From CAVRQM01 sp963822705 (GTDB lineage Bacteria; Pseudomonadota; Alphaproteobacteria; Acetobacterales; Acetobacteraceae): DNA of 64,000 bases. The translations under genes were made by a program, and so were the position numbers. The stretch is from positions 68,531 to 132,530 of the forward strand of contig CAWGIX010000003.1 in assembly GCA_963822705.1 (NCBI GenBank), read 5' to 3'. A model generated the notes under the pieces. That model searched no databases. It was not told the DNA's origin and saw only the letters and a list, made by a program, of their open reading frames with translations. This document shows, piece after piece, positions 8,692-17,649 of this stretch (its first letter is position 1; every line of letters starts with the position of its first letter).

Positions 8692-9744
8692 ATGCCATCA
8701 AGCCACGCCGCGACACCTCCGCTCGATGCCACGGAGGCGGTTTTCGAGGAGCCGCGCAGGACGCTTTTGAAACGCGTCCAGTATTTCCTGCATGGCTCGC
8801 CAACGGCGGTTCCCTTCATCGTTCTCCTGCTCGGCATCTTGCTGTTCAGCACCGTCGTGGGCAGCCGGTTCTTTCATCCGTTCAACCTGTCGCTGGTGCT
8901 GCAGCAGGTCACCATCATCGCCATCGTCGGGATTGCACAGACCTTGGTGATCCTGACCGCGGGCATCGACCTGTCGGTCGGCGCGATCACCGTATTGTCT
9001 TCGGTCGTCATGGGGCGCCTCGCGGTGGTGTCGGGCCTGCCGATCGAACTCGCGTTTGCGATCGGGCTGATCACCGGCCTGGTTTGCGGTTTCGTCAACG
9101 GCGCGCTCGTGGTCTATTTGAAACTGCCGCCGTTCATCGTGACGCTCGGCACCTGGAGCATTTTTGGTGCGCTGAACCTGTGGTACTCGCATAGCGAGAC
9201 GATCCGACAGCAGGAGGTCGAGGCAGCCGCGCCGTTCCTTCAGTTCATGGGCACCGCGATAAGGATCGGCGGCGCACGGCTGACTTATGGGTCGATCCTG
9301 ATGGTCCTGATCGCGGTGGCGATCTGGTACGTGCTGAACCGCACCGCGTTCGGCCGGCATGTCCACGCCACCGGTGACGATCCCAACTCGGCGCGACTGG
9401 TCGGCATCAACACCGGCCGCACGCTGCTCGCGATCTACACCCTCTCCGGCTTGATCTGTTCGGTGGCGGGCTGGGTGCTGATCGGCCGCATCGGCGCCAT
9501 CAGCGCCATCAGCGGCGGCACCACCAATCTCGATTCGATCACCGCCGTGGTGATCGGCGGCACCAGCCTGTTTGGCGGGCGCGGCTCGATCGTGGGCACA
9601 TTGGTGGGAGCGCTCATCGTCGGCGTGTTCCGCAACGGCTTGGCGCTGGCCGGCGTGGACGCACTGTGGCAGGAGTTCACGGTCGGGCTGCTCATCATCA
9701 TTGCGGTCGCGATCGACCAGTGGATCCGGAAAGTTTCCGCATGA
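8692..9744 (+). CDS. frcC: Sugar ABC transporter permease (FrcC-like)
   Basis: 350 residues from ATG 8692 (GGAG just upstream); the frame stays open further upstream but without a better start. It is an integral membrane permease of the RbsC/FrcC family with about 8-10 hydrophobic segments, starting near residue 37. Typical family stretches are GIAQTLVILTAGIDLSVGAI and GRHVHATGDDPNSARLVGIN, the latter in the cytoplasmic loop that contacts the ATPase. The stop overlaps the frcA start in ATGA (9741-9744), so translation is probably coupled. Confidence 0.92.
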   Translation: MPSSHAATPPLDATEAVFEEPRRTLLKRVQYFLHGSPTAVPFIVLLLGILLFSTVVGSRFFHPFNLSLVLQQVTIIAIVGIAQTLVILTAGIDLSVGAITVLSSVVMGRLAVVSGLPIELAFAIGLITGLVCGFVNGALVVYLKLPPFIVTLGTWSIFGALNLWYSHSETIRQQEVEAAAPFLQFMGTAIRIGGARLTYGSILMVLIAVAIWYVLNRTAFGRHVHATGDDPNSARLVGINTGRTLLAIYTLSGLICSVAGWVLIGRIGAISAISGGTTNLDSITAVVIGGTSLFGGRGSIVGTLVGALIVGVFRNGLALAGVDALWQEFTVGLLIIIAVAIDQWIRKVSA

Positions 9745-10544
9745 GCGCCGCAGTGGCCGAGCCGATTCTGACGGCGCGCGGCCTGGTGAAACGCTACGGC
9801 CGCGTGGTGGCGCTGGATCATGCCGATTTCGATCTGCGGCAGGGCGAGATTCTGGGGGTGATCGGCGACAACGGGGCCGGAAAATCGACGCTCATAAAAG
9901 CCATTGCGGGAGCAGTGATGCCGGACCAGGGCGAGATCCGGCTGGATGGCCAGGTGGTCCGGTTCCGCACGCCGCTCGACGCCCGCGCAGCGGGGATCGG
10001 AACGGTCTATCAGGACCTGGCCCTTTCGCCGGCACTGTCCATTGCGGACAACCTGTTTCTCGGCCGCGAGCGTCGCATGCCGGGTCTGGCCGGCAAGCTG
10101 TTCCGGACGCTCGACCGTACCGGCATGCAAAAAGAGGCACGACGGCACCTGAACTCCCTCGGTCTGCTGACAATCCAGAATATCCGACAGGCGGTCGAAA
10201 CACTGTCGGGCGGCCAGCGGCAGGGCGTGGCCGTGGTGCGGGCCACCGCGTTCGGCAGCCGCATCGTCATCATGGACGAGCCGACCGCGGCGCTGGGCGT
10301 GAAAGAGTCGCGCAAAGTGCTGGAGCTGATGCTCGACGTAAAAAAGCGCGGGCTGTCGATCGTGCTGATCAGCCACAACATGCCCCACGTTTTTGAGGTC
10401 GCCGATCGCATCCACATCCACCGGTTGGGCCGCCGGATCGCGGTCATCGAGCCGGCTGATTATTCCATGTCCGACGCGGTGGCCATCATGACCGGCGCGA
10501 TGACGGTCGATCGCGCCGCGTCGGTCGAGCAGAGCGGAGGATGA
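9741..10544 (+). CDS. frcA: Sugar ABC transporter ATPase (FrcA-like, single domain)
   Basis: 267 residues. It powers the FrcB/FrcC sugar uptake system on the cytoplasmic face. Seen: Walker A GDNGAGKST (42-50), Q-loop (VYQDLALSPALS, about 89-100), ABC signature LSGGQ (155-159), Walker B with catalytic Glu (IVIMDEP, 175-181) and the switch His (LISHNMPHVFEVADRI). It has a single ATPase domain, unlike the double-domain RbsA/XylG, and this matches FrcA of Sinorhizobium. The start overlaps frcC by 4 bases. Confidence 0.93.
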   Translation: MSAAVAEPILTARGLVKRYGRVVALDHADFDLRQGEILGVIGDNGAGKSTLIKAIAGAVMPDQGEIRLDGQVVRFRTPLDARAAGIGTVYQDLALSPALSIADNLFLGRERRMPGLAGKLFRTLDRTGMQKEARRHLNSLGLLTIQNIRQAVETLSGGQRQGVAVVRATAFGSRIVIMDEPTAALGVKESRKVLELMLDVKKRGLSIVLISHNMPHVFEVADRIHIHRLGRRIAVIEPADYSMSDAVAIMTGAMTVDRAASVEQSGG

Positions 10545-10577
10545 GCAATACCCTCGCGGCAAACCTCTTGCGGAGTC

Positions 10578-10976
10578 GTGGTGACGGACGGAAACCGGCT
10601 GCTGCTGGGACATGCGACACGCTCGACGCGCTGGGACATTTTCAAGGGCATCGCCGAACCCGGCGAAGATTTCGTCGCAGCCGCGGTTCGGGAGCTGCGG
10701 GAGGAAACAGGATTGCGAGCGGACCCGGCATCGCTTCGGGATTTCGGGGTCCACGCCTACCTGAGGGGCAAGGATTTAGCGCTGTTCGTGTGGAGGCCGG
10801 AAGAGATGCCGAACCCGGCATCGCTGCTGTGTTCGTCAATGGTCCAGCTGCCGAACGGAAGCACGATGCGGGAACTGGATCGTTTTGGTATCTTTGAACG
10901 AGAGGAGGCGCTGGCCCTGGTCGGTCGGAATCTTGCGCGTGTGCTCTCCGGTCTGCAGCTCGGTATCGATGGCTAA
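10578..10976 (+). CDS. Nudix hydrolase
   Basis: About 132 residues. It has a complete Nudix box G24-x5-E30-x7-R38-E-L-R-E-E-x-G45-L, so it hydrolyses a nucleoside diphosphate linked to some group X; the substrate cannot be told. The listed GTG start is doubtful, because the residues upstream in the same frame (SRQTSCGVV) look like the start of the Nudix beta-sheet. That frame runs directly from the frcA stop without an ATG, while an ATG at 10541 overlapping frcA lies in another frame. A one-base indel near 10545-10575 could hide the true start. It sits last in the frc transcript, and no functional link to the transporter is evident. Confidence 0.8.
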   Translation: MVTDGNRLLLGHATRSTRWDIFKGIAEPGEDFVAAAVRELREETGLRADPASLRDFGVHAYLRGKDLALFVWRPEEMPNPASLLCSSMVQLPNGSTMRELDRFGIFEREEALALVGRNLARVLSGLQLGIDG

Positions 10977-10990
10977 TCTGTTCTACCGGC

Positions 10991-11020
10991 GCCGCGTGGA
11001 GCCGCCAGGCACCACGCGGC
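10991..11020. terminator. Candidate bidirectional terminator hairpin
   Basis: A 9-base-pair perfect stem (GCCGCGTGG / CCACGCGGC) with a 12-base loop lies between the convergent Nudix and SGNH hydrolase genes. There is no clear U-tract on either side. Confidence 0.45.
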
Positions 11021-11038
11021 GTGCCGGTCACACCAAAG

Positions 11039-12352
11039 TCACTCCGGCCGGTACGGCGGCAGCTGGAACAAGTGCAAGTCTATGGACTGGGCCATCTTGC
11101 GATAGCCGGCATCGTTCGGGTGCAAGTGGTCGCCGCTGTCGTAGATCGGCCGGAAGCGCAACGGATTGGCCGGGTCCTGCACGGCGGCGGCGAAATCGAT
11201 CACGCCGTCGAATTGGCCGCTGGTCAGGATCCAGCTGTTGACCGCCTCGCGCGTCGCCTCGCCCCGGGTCGAGTAATAGAACGCGCCCTGGAACGGCGTC
11301 AGCGTGCAGCCGAAAATTCGCACGCCGAGTTCGTGCGCGCGCTGGATCAACTGCTGGTAGACCTGGATGATGCTCTCGGGCGTCGGCGCGGGGCCGGAAC
11401 TAGTGAACAGGACCGGGAAGCCGATATCGTTGATCCCCTCCAGCACGGTGACGTAGCGCAAACCCGGTCGCGACAGCACGTCGCGATCGAAGCGGGACTG
11501 GGCATTGGGCCCGATCCCCTCCAGGCGCAGGCGATTGCCCGAAATGCCCTCGTCGGCGACGCCGAGCCGGGCAAAGGTGCCGCCGGCCGCTTGCAGCCGT
11601 CGCGCCAAATCGTCCGGCCAGCGCGCATTGGCGTCGATCGTCGAGGCATAGCCGTCGGTGATGGAATCGCCCAAGGTCACGATCGTGCCGGACGGCAGTG
11701 CATCCAGCACATCCACACCGGACAGCACGTAGCGCGCCGTGGTGGTTGTGGCGCCGGACAGGCTGGAGGCGCCGGTCTGGTCGCCGGAAACGATGTAGGC
11801 GGTCTGCTGGCCGAGCGAGTGCGGCGTCGCCGGCTGGGTCGAGTTCGAGACGTAAATGCTGATCGCGAGGTTGGCGAGCGATTTCACCGGGAAATCGATC
11901 GGGTCGCTGAGCGCCGGCGCATTGGGCGCCAGCGTGATCTTTTTCACTCCGCCGAACGTCACGACGTGGTCGGTGCCGGGCAGGATGGCGCTGCTGGGGC
12001 TGCCGTCGGCTGCCGCCGATAGCGCCACATGCACGTCGCCGATGGCGGTGGGCGCGTCGGTATACTCGTTGGTCAGGCGCAGCCGGATGAGGTTGCCACC
12101 GGCGCTGATATGCGCCACTTCGCGCACGGTCTCCCCCGACAGCGTCGGCGGATTGGTGCCGCCGACGATCGGATCAATGGGCTGCTGCGGGCTCGCTCCC
12201 CAGCTTTCGATCCATTTCGCGCCTTGCGACCCGCTGGCGTGTTCCTGCGCCACGGCAGGCAGGCCGGCGAGCAGCGCAATCGAGAGACCTGCGGCCGAAA
12301 TGAACCAAACACGCCCCAGGCATGGCGCGAACGCGCGCCGACTCATTATCAT
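11039..12352 (-). CDS. Secreted SGNH/GDSL-family hydrolase
   Basis: 437 residues. A signal peptide (about 1-36, ending LPAVAQ) precedes a beta-rich N-terminal domain (about 45-215) and an SGNH hydrolase domain. The four blocks are present: GDSITDGY with nucleophile Ser230, the Gly in GISGN, GIND with Asn, and DHLHPND with Asp408 and His411. Substrates of the family are esters of lipids, acetylated sugars or peptidoglycan; none can be chosen here. ATG 12352 is used. The only good Shine-Dalgarno (GGAGG near 12366-12370) is 12 bases away and better spaced for an out-of-frame ATG at 12359, so the 5' end may carry a sequence error. It is on the same strand as the sigma/anti-sigma pair, 357 bases downstream of it. 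Confidence 0.88.
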   Translation of the reverse strand: MIMSRRAFAPCLGRVWFISAAGLSIALLAGLPAVAQEHASGSQGAKWIESWGASPQQPIDPIVGGTNPPTLSGETVREVAHISAGGNLIRLRLTNEYTDAPTAIGDVHVALSAAADGSPSSAILPGTDHVVTFGGVKKITLAPNAPALSDPIDFPVKSLANLAISIYVSNSTQPATPHSLGQQTAYIVSGDQTGASSLSGATTTTARYVLSGVDVLDALPSGTIVTLGDSITDGYASTIDANARWPDDLARRLQAAGGTFARLGVADEGISGNRLRLEGIGPNAQSRFDRDVLSRPGLRYVTVLEGINDIGFPVLFTSSGPAPTPESIIQVYQQLIQRAHELGVRIFGCTLTPFQGAFYYSTRGEATREAVNSWILTSGQFDGVIDFAAAVQDPANPLRFRPIYDSGDHLHPNDAGYRKMAQSIDLHLFQLPPYRPE

Positions 12353-12709
12353 TGACCATATGTTCCTCCCTTACGCCCGAAGACATTACTTGATCATTAT
12401 CGTCAGCGTGGCAACGCGCAGAAGGCCGCCAATTCTGCCCGTCTTCATGCAGCGTGAGCGCGACTCCCGCGATTGTGATGCGGCGGTTGCGCAGAGGCCT
12501 GCAGTGATTTCCGGGCGTCAGAGTCGTGCCCGCTGTAATGGTGCGACTTCGCCAACAGCGCGCAATTTCTGCAGTTGGACCGATTTGGCTCGGGGAGATC
12601 TGGCGGGTCATCGTTGGGCTTTGAGCGTGTGCTTCCGGTTCCGCGCCGAGCCCAGCAAGTCGGCCTGCAAGGCCATTTAACAGCCGCTTCACTCAGCGCC
12701 GTAGGCAGC
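12353..12709. other. Intergenic region, no gene recognised
   Basis: 357 bases between the anti-sigma stop and the SGNH hydrolase start. It is locally A/T-richer near 12340-12420, next to the hydrolase start, where a promoter would be expected. I found no convincing -35/-10 pair, no repeat and no RNA gene. Confidence 0.4.
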
Positions 12710-13423
12710 CTACAGCCGCGTCAGCGTCCCCTTATAGAGCACCGGCCCGGTCGGCTGGCCGGTGGGCGAGCCGCCGCGCGGCTCCAGGCTTACCAGCAGT
12801 TGCGTGCCGGCCGGTGGCCGCGAGGGCAGACGCAACGTCCGGCCGGACGCCGGCAGCACTCCGAGCGAGGCGACCTTTTGGGCGCCGGGCGGCAAGATCC
12901 ACAGTTCCAGGTCGCGCCCCTGCGGCACCGCGGCGGGCGTGACCGCCGCCAGCACCACGCTGCCGTCGGGCCGCGCATCGGCCACGAAGGCCGGGGCAGG
13001 TGCTCCGGCGGGCGCGATCGTCGCCACCAAGGCAGGCTGCGGCGCGGGCCGCGGAAGGAAAGCCACGGCTGCAAACGCCGCGGCCAACGCGAGGGCACCG
13101 GCGGTCGCCGCCTGCCAGCCGCGCACGTTGCTGCGACGCGGCAGAGGCAAAAGGTCGTTAGCCGGCGCGTCGGGGAGCGGAGCGATCCGGTCCTCGATGC
13201 GCTGCCACAGCGCCGGCGGAGGCGCCACCGGCGCGATCGCGGTGGCGAGCGGGGACAGTCGGGCCTCCCACCGCGACAACGCCGCACCCAGCGCCGGATC
13301 GGCACGCGCCTGCGTCAGCACAGCATCCATCTCTCCGCTGTCCAGGACGCCCAGCACATACTCGGCGGCCAGCATTTCGAGATCGGGCGGTTCTTCGGGT
13401 GCGGCGGCCTCGGTTCCGCTCAT
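12710..13423 (-). CDS. Anti-sigma factor, RskA-like
   Basis: 237 residues. The N-terminal cytoplasmic part has the short anti-sigma helices (DLEMLAAEYVLGVLD, about 14-28). One membrane segment follows (about 106-126, AATAGALALAAAFAAVAFL), then a periplasmic RskA C-terminal domain with the family pattern GRDLELWILPPGAQKV and SLEPRGGSPTGQPTGPVLYKG. Family members hold an ECF sigma factor inactive and release it after regulated proteolysis. The start overlaps the sigma gene stop by 4 bases, so the pair is translationally coupled. Confidence 0.9.
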   Translation of the reverse strand: MSGTEAAAPEEPPDLEMLAAEYVLGVLDSGEMDAVLTQARADPALGAALSRWEARLSPLATAIAPVAPPPALWQRIEDRIAPLPDAPANDLLPLPRRSNVRGWQAATAGALALAAAFAAVAFLPRPAPQPALVATIAPAGAPAPAFVADARPDGSVVLAAVTPAAVPQGRDLELWILPPGAQKVASLGVLPASGRTLRLPSRPPAGTQLLVSLEPRGGSPTGQPTGPVLYKGTLTRL

Positions 13424-13977
13424 GGCCCCGCCCCCTCAAGGCATGTGCGCAGCACGGCCAAGCTGCGCCGGATCCACGACTTGACCGTGCCCAGTGGTGT
13501 GGCGAGCCGCTCCGCCAGCTCGGCGTGGGTAAGTCCTTCCGCAAAAGCCAAGGCGACCAGGCGGCGGCGGTCCGGTTCCAGCTGGTCGAGGCAGCGATGC
13601 AAGGCGGCGGCTTCGCGTGAGGACTGCAGGCGCTGCAGCGGATCCGGGTCCTCGTCGGGGCGCTCCGGCACATCGGTGTCGGGCACTTCACGGCCGCGGC
13701 GGCGCGCAATGTCCAGTGCGCGGTAGCGGACCAGGCTGATCAGCCATACCTCGGCGCCGCCACGAGCTGCGTCGAAACGGGCGGCGTTGCGCCAGACCTG
13801 CAGGAATGCGTCGTGCACCGCGTCGGCCGCTAGCGCCCCGTGCCGGGTAATGCGCAGTGCCACGGCGTAGAGGCGCGGCGACTGCTGTTCGTATAGGCGG
13901 CGAAACGCCAGTCGGTCGCCTGCGGCGATCCGCCAGAGCAGCGCGTTGGGGTCGGATGGCTCAGCTCGGGCGAGCAT
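13420..13977 (-). CDS. ECF RNA polymerase sigma factor (RpoE/SigK type)
   Basis: 185 residues from ATG 13977 (MLARAEPSD), chosen because the further upstream frame is low-quality and the usual ECF length is 170-200. Region 2 is at about 15-85 (AFRRLYEQQSPRLYAVALRI, VHDAFLQVWRN), and region 4 with its helix-turn-helix at about 125-180 (LVALAFAEGLTHAELAERL, GTVKSWIRRSL). It directs RNA polymerase to stress or envelope promoters. The paired RskA-like anti-sigma gene overlaps its end. Targets may include itself or the SGNH hydrolase downstream, but I found no matching promoter motif to show it. Confidence 0.92.
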   Translation of the reverse strand: MLARAEPSDPNALLWRIAAGDRLAFRRLYEQQSPRLYAVALRITRHGALAADAVHDAFLQVWRNAARFDAARGGAEVWLISLVRYRALDIARRRGREVPDTDVPERPDEDPDPLQRLQSSREAAALHRCLDQLEPDRRRLVALAFAEGLTHAELAERLATPLGTVKSWIRRSLAVLRTCLEGAGP

Positions 13978-14244
13978 GCGAGGGAGAGGTTTGAACCGCG
14001 AAATCCCCAGACCAGCGGACGGCCACGACTTTCTCCTGTCCGCCCAATGCCGGGGCGCCCGAATGTGGCGCGGCCTGGCAATCGCCGAGCCGGTTGCCGC
14101 GCCGAGTTGGTAGAACAGAATCATACCGCGCCGTCCGGTTCCCGCAAGGCGCCAGCCGCCCGCGTTATGGGATTACGACGCGAGCGGTGGGGCAGATGCA
14201 GTATCGGGACCGTTGCACGATCGGCGCGGACTCCGCACAAGGGT

Positions 14245-14321
14245 TGGGGCGAACGATGGGGATCGAACCCACGACATCCAGGACCACAACCTGGCGCTCT
14301 ACCGACTGAGCTACGTCCGCC
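14245..14321 (-). tRNA. tRNA-His (GTG)
   Basis: Read on the minus strand, the cloverleaf has a 7-bp acceptor stem (GCGGACG with CGTTCGC, one G-T pair) and an extra 5' G at 14321 opposite C73, the hallmark of tRNA-His. The D-loop is AGTCGGTA. The anticodon stem CCAGG/CCTGG carries loop TTGTGGT (anticodon GTG), and the T-arm is GTGGGTTCGATCCCCAT. CCA is encoded (14245-14247). The gene stands alone between the sigma factor and a histidine kinase. Confidence 0.97.
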
Positions 14322-14431
14322 ATGCCGGGCGCCCGCGTCTAAGCCGGACCGGGCGGCAGCGTCAACTGCGCGGTACGCACCGATCGGCCCAAACGGTTGC
14401 GACAACTGTGCCGGTCGGGCGTTGCCACCGT

Positions 14432-15655
14432 ATGACCTCGGCACTGGAGGCTCCAGTCCCCCCGGACAGGACGCAGGCGGGCGGCGCTGTCGACCAGATG
14501 TCGCGCTGGCGCATCCTGCTCGACTTCGGCCGCATCGCCCTGGAAGACCTGGAGGTACAATCGCTGTTGCAGCGCGCCGTCGCACAGGTGTCGCGGGGCA
14601 CCGGAATACGTCACGCCAAGGTCGCCCGCTACCGGCCCGAGCACGGCGACCTGCTGGTCGAGGCGGGGGTGGGGTGGAAACCGGGCGTGGTCGGGCGGGC
14701 CCGGTTCGCGCTGGACGCTTCGTCGCCGCCGGGACGGTGCGTGCTGACCGGCCAGCCGGTGATCGTCGAGGACCTGCGCGGTAATCCAGCCTACCGCACG
14801 CACGCCACGCTGGCCGAGCACAACCTTGTTGCCGTGGCCAACGTTCCAATTAGCTTCAACGCCAAGATATGGGGCGTACTGGAAGTCGACAGCGCGCGGC
14901 CCGGCGCGTTGCATCAAGCGGATGTGGAGTTTCTGGAGGGCATGTCGCATCTGCTGGCCGGTGGCCTACAGCGGGCGGAGGCGCAGGCGCAGGCGCAGGC
15001 GCAGGCCGCCGAGGCCGCCGGAATGACCGCCCGGCATGCCATGCTGCTGCAAGAACTGCGGCATCGAGCCAAGAACAATCTCCAGCTGGTAGTATCGATT
15101 CTGGCGCGGGAACGTCGCGCACTGGAAAGCGAGATGCCGAAGGCGGCGGAGCGGTTCGGTCGCGCGATGGACCGCGTCGCTGCCATCGCTATCGCCCACG
15201 ATCGGCTCTCCGCGGACCCTGCGGCGAGCGGGCTGGAGCCCGCGACCGACCTAGCCGGCTATCTGCGCGCCCTCTGTGCCAGCCTACAACTGAGTTTGGA
15301 GGGTCGGCTGCTGATCGAGGCCGATCTGGAACAATGTGGAATTCCTTTCGATCGCACCGTCGCCGTTGGGCTGATCGTGAACGAGCTGGTCACCAATGCG
15401 GCGAAGCATGCCTACCCGGAGGATCAAGAAGGCGGGATAGTCCGAGTGACGTTGCGCTCTCAGACTGAAGCAGCGGAAGTGACGCTGACCGTATCCGACG
15501 AAGGCAGCGGCCCAGCTTCCTCCGAAGCGAACCGCCGGGACGGCCAGGGGCTGTCGCTCGTTCGGCTGCTTGCCCGCCAGCTTGGCGGTCAGGTGGAGGA
15601 TCGCCGGCCCACGCAGGGGACAGCGGTGATCGTGCGGTTCCCGCTGGTTGCCTAG
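14432..15655 (+). CDS. GAF-domain sensor histidine kinase (HisKA_2 type)
   Basis: 407 residues from ATG 14432; the frame extends upstream across the tRNA but that is not coding. Residues about 40-178 form a GAF sensor domain. A short linker follows, built of repeated GCGCAG (EAQAQAQAQAQAA, about 183-195). Next is the dimerisation/phosphoacceptor helix with His211 in LRHRAKNNLQLV, typical of the HisKA_2 family, and a C-terminal ATPase with N-box NELVTNAAKHA and G-boxes (DEGSG, GQGLSLV). No membrane segment, so it is a cytoplasmic sensor. No response regulator is adjacent, so it is an orphan; related kinases often act in the general stress response. Confidence 0.9.
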   Translation: MTSALEAPVPPDRTQAGGAVDQMSRWRILLDFGRIALEDLEVQSLLQRAVAQVSRGTGIRHAKVARYRPEHGDLLVEAGVGWKPGVVGRARFALDASSPPGRCVLTGQPVIVEDLRGNPAYRTHATLAEHNLVAVANVPISFNAKIWGVLEVDSARPGALHQADVEFLEGMSHLLAGGLQRAEAQAQAQAQAAEAAGMTARHAMLLQELRHRAKNNLQLVVSILARERRALESEMPKAAERFGRAMDRVAAIAIAHDRLSADPAASGLEPATDLAGYLRALCASLQLSLEGRLLIEADLEQCGIPFDRTVAVGLIVNELVTNAAKHAYPEDQEGGIVRVTLRSQTEAAEVTLTVSDEGSGPASSEANRRDGQGLSLVRLLARQLGGQVEDRRPTQGTAVIVRFPLVA

Positions 15656-15684
15656 TCTGCGCAGGTTCGCGCAAACTTATGCGG

Positions 15685-16107
15685 CTACTCGCTCTCGGAC
15701 TCCGGCGCCTGCTCAGGCTTCGGACCGCTATCCTGGCCCTTGGCGGAGGGATCGCGGTCGACCAGCTCAATGACCGCCATGCTGGCCGCATCCCCATAGC
15801 GCACGCCGGCGTGCAGCACTCGCGTATAGCCGCCGTGGCGGCTGCGATACCGGTCGGCCAGCGAGGTAAACAGCTTTTCGACGATCTTCTCGTCGCGCAA
15901 GCGCGCATAGGCTAACCGGCGAGCGTGCAGGCCGCCGCGCTTGCCCAGCGTGATCAGCTTCTCTGCCACTGGCCGCAGCTCCTTGGCTTTGGGCAGGGTG
16001 GTGGTGATCTGCTCGTGCTTCAGCAGCGCATGCGCCAGGTTGCGGAACATGGCGAGCCGGTGACTGCTGGTGACGCCGAGCTTGCGGCCGGCCACTCCAT
16101 GACGCAT
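15685..16107 (-). CDS. rplQ: Ribosomal protein L17
   Basis: 140 residues. Starts MRHGVAGRKLGVTSSHR, the invariant L17 beginning, with core about 1-116 and an acidic, Pro-rich tail (about 120-140, KPEQAPESESE) usual in alphaproteobacteria. It is part of the large subunit near the exit tunnel. It is the last gene of the alpha operon, 28 bases after rpoA, and converges with the histidine kinase gene. Confidence 0.97.
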   Translation of the reverse strand: MRHGVAGRKLGVTSSHRLAMFRNLAHALLKHEQITTTLPKAKELRPVAEKLITLGKRGGLHARRLAYARLRDEKIVEKLFTSLADRYRSRHGGYTRVLHAGVRYGDAASMAVIELVDRDPSAKGQDSGPKPEQAPESESE

Positions 16108-16135
16108 CGATAAGACTCCCTTACGGCCGATTCCG

Positions 16136-17149
16136 TCAGAACGGCTCTTCCAGCCGCTTGGCTAGATCTTCCACGTTCTCCGGCGGCCAACTGCTGACGG
16201 TCATGCCGAGGCTGAGGCCCATGGAAGCCAGAACTTCCTTGATCTCGTTCAGGGATTTGCGGCCAAAGTTCGGGGTGCGCAACATCTCCTGTTCGGTTTT
16301 CTGCACCAGATCGCCAATATAGACGATGTTGTCGTTCTTCAGGCAGTTGGCGCTGCGGACCGATAGTTCCAGCTCGTCGACCTTGCGCAGAAGGTTGCGA
16401 TTGAACGGGAAATGTTCTTCCGGGTCTTCCGCCCTGGCAGCCTGCGGCTCGTCAAAATTGATGAACAGCTGAAGCTGATCCTGCAGGATGCGCGCGGCCA
16501 GCGCCACGGCGTCTTCCGGCGAAACGGCACCGTTCGTTTCGACGGTCAGCAACAGGCGGTCGTAGTCGGTGACCTGGCCCACGCGGGTCGGCTCGACCTT
16601 GTAGGAGACGCGACGTACTGGCGAGTAGATGGCGTCGATCGGAATCAGGCCGATCGGCTGGTCTTCCTGCCGGTTTGCGGTCGCGGGCACGTAGCCCTTG
16701 CTGTTGTTGACGGTCAGCTCCATGCCAAGCTTTACGCCCTCGTCCAGAGTGCAGATCACTAGTTCCGGGTTCATCACGTCGATGTCGTGCCCGGTCTGGA
16801 GCTGGCCAGCGCGTACCTCGCCCGGACCGGTCACGTCCAGTGCCATGCGTTTCGGACCGTCGCCGTGCATGCGCAACGCGAGCTGCTTGATGTTGAGCAC
16901 GATATCGGTCACGTCCTCGCGCACTCCCGGAACGCTGCTGAACTCGTGCAAAACACCATCGATCTTCACCGAGGTCACCGCGGCGCCCTGCAGGGACGAC
17001 AGAAGGATGCGCCGCATGGCGTTGCCGAGCGTCATGCCAAAACCGCGCTCCAGCGGCTCGGCGACAAGAGTCGCGGTACGGCTGGAGTCGGAGCCCGGCT
17101 CGTACTCGAGCTTTTCCGGCTTGATCAGCGACTGCCAGTTTTTTTGCAT
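16136..17149 (-). CDS. rpoA: RNA polymerase alpha subunit
   Basis: 337 residues from ATG 17149 (MQKNWQSLIKPEKLEYEPG), the conserved alphaproteobacterial start. An earlier ATG at 17173 overlaps the rpsK stop (TGATG) and would add 8 residues (MLMRLSAP). The N-terminal dimerisation domain has EPLERGFGMTLGNAMRRILL and the promoter-contacting C-terminal domain has VRSANCLKNDNIVYIGDLV and NFGRKSLNEIKEVL. Intact, with no frame problem. Confidence 0.97.
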   Translation of the reverse strand: MQKNWQSLIKPEKLEYEPGSDSSRTATLVAEPLERGFGMTLGNAMRRILLSSLQGAAVTSVKIDGVLHEFSSVPGVREDVTDIVLNIKQLALRMHGDGPKRMALDVTGPGEVRAGQLQTGHDIDVMNPELVICTLDEGVKLGMELTVNNSKGYVPATANRQEDQPIGLIPIDAIYSPVRRVSYKVEPTRVGQVTDYDRLLLTVETNGAVSPEDAVALAARILQDQLQLFINFDEPQAARAEDPEEHFPFNRNLLRKVDELELSVRSANCLKNDNIVYIGDLVQKTEQEMLRTPNFGRKSLNEIKEVLASMGLSLGMTVSSWPPENVEDLAKRLEEPF

Positions 17150-17172
17150 CGGAGCGGAGAGACGCATGAGCA

Positions 17173-17571
17173 TCACACCCGCCGCCGCTTGCGCGGACGG
17201 CATCCATTGTGCGGAATCGGGGTCATGTCGCGGATGGCGGTAATGGCGAAACCGACGGTCTGCAACGCACGCAGCGCGCTCTCGCGGCCGGAGCCGGGGC
17301 CGCTAACTTCAATCTCGAGCGTCTCCATGCCATGCTCGCGCGCCTTCTTGCCGGCGTCCTCGGCGGCGACCTGCGCGGCATAGGGCGTGCTCTTGCGGCT
17401 GCCCTTGAACCCTTGGCTACCGGCCGACGACCAAGCAATGGCATTGCCCTGCGCGTCGGTGATGGTTACCACGGTATTGTTGAACGTGGCCGCCACGTGG
17501 GCCACTCCCGACGTGATGTTCTTGCGCTCCTTCCTGCGGGGACGCGCTGCGGCGGAAGCCTGCTTCGCCAT
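17173..17571 (-). CDS. rpsK: Ribosomal protein S11
   Basis: 132 residues with the family core (GVAHVAATFNNTVVTITD, AWSSAGSQGFKGSRKSTPYA) and the S11 C-terminus (TPIPHNGCRPRKRRRV). It binds 16S rRNA on the small-subunit platform near the mRNA exit. It lies between rpsM (78-base gap) and rpoA (overlapping or near-overlapping). Confidence 0.98.
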   Translation of the reverse strand: MAKQASAAARPRRKERKNITSGVAHVAATFNNTVVTITDAQGNAIAWSSAGSQGFKGSRKSTPYAAQVAAEDAGKKAREHGMETLEIEVSGPGSGRESALRALQTVGFAITAIRDMTPIPHNGCRPRKRRRV

Positions 17572-17649
17572 GTTGGTCCTATCCAGTTTTCTTGCGCAGC
17601 CGCACCGGCCGCGCGTCAGCCAGCGCCGCGCATGGCACCGGCCATCGAG

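Noticed and set aside
14983..15010. Hexanucleotide GCGCAG run as a phase-variable tract
   Set aside because: Too short and out of phase-variation context; it simply encodes an Ala/Gln coiled-coil linker in the kinase, and six-base changes keep frame.
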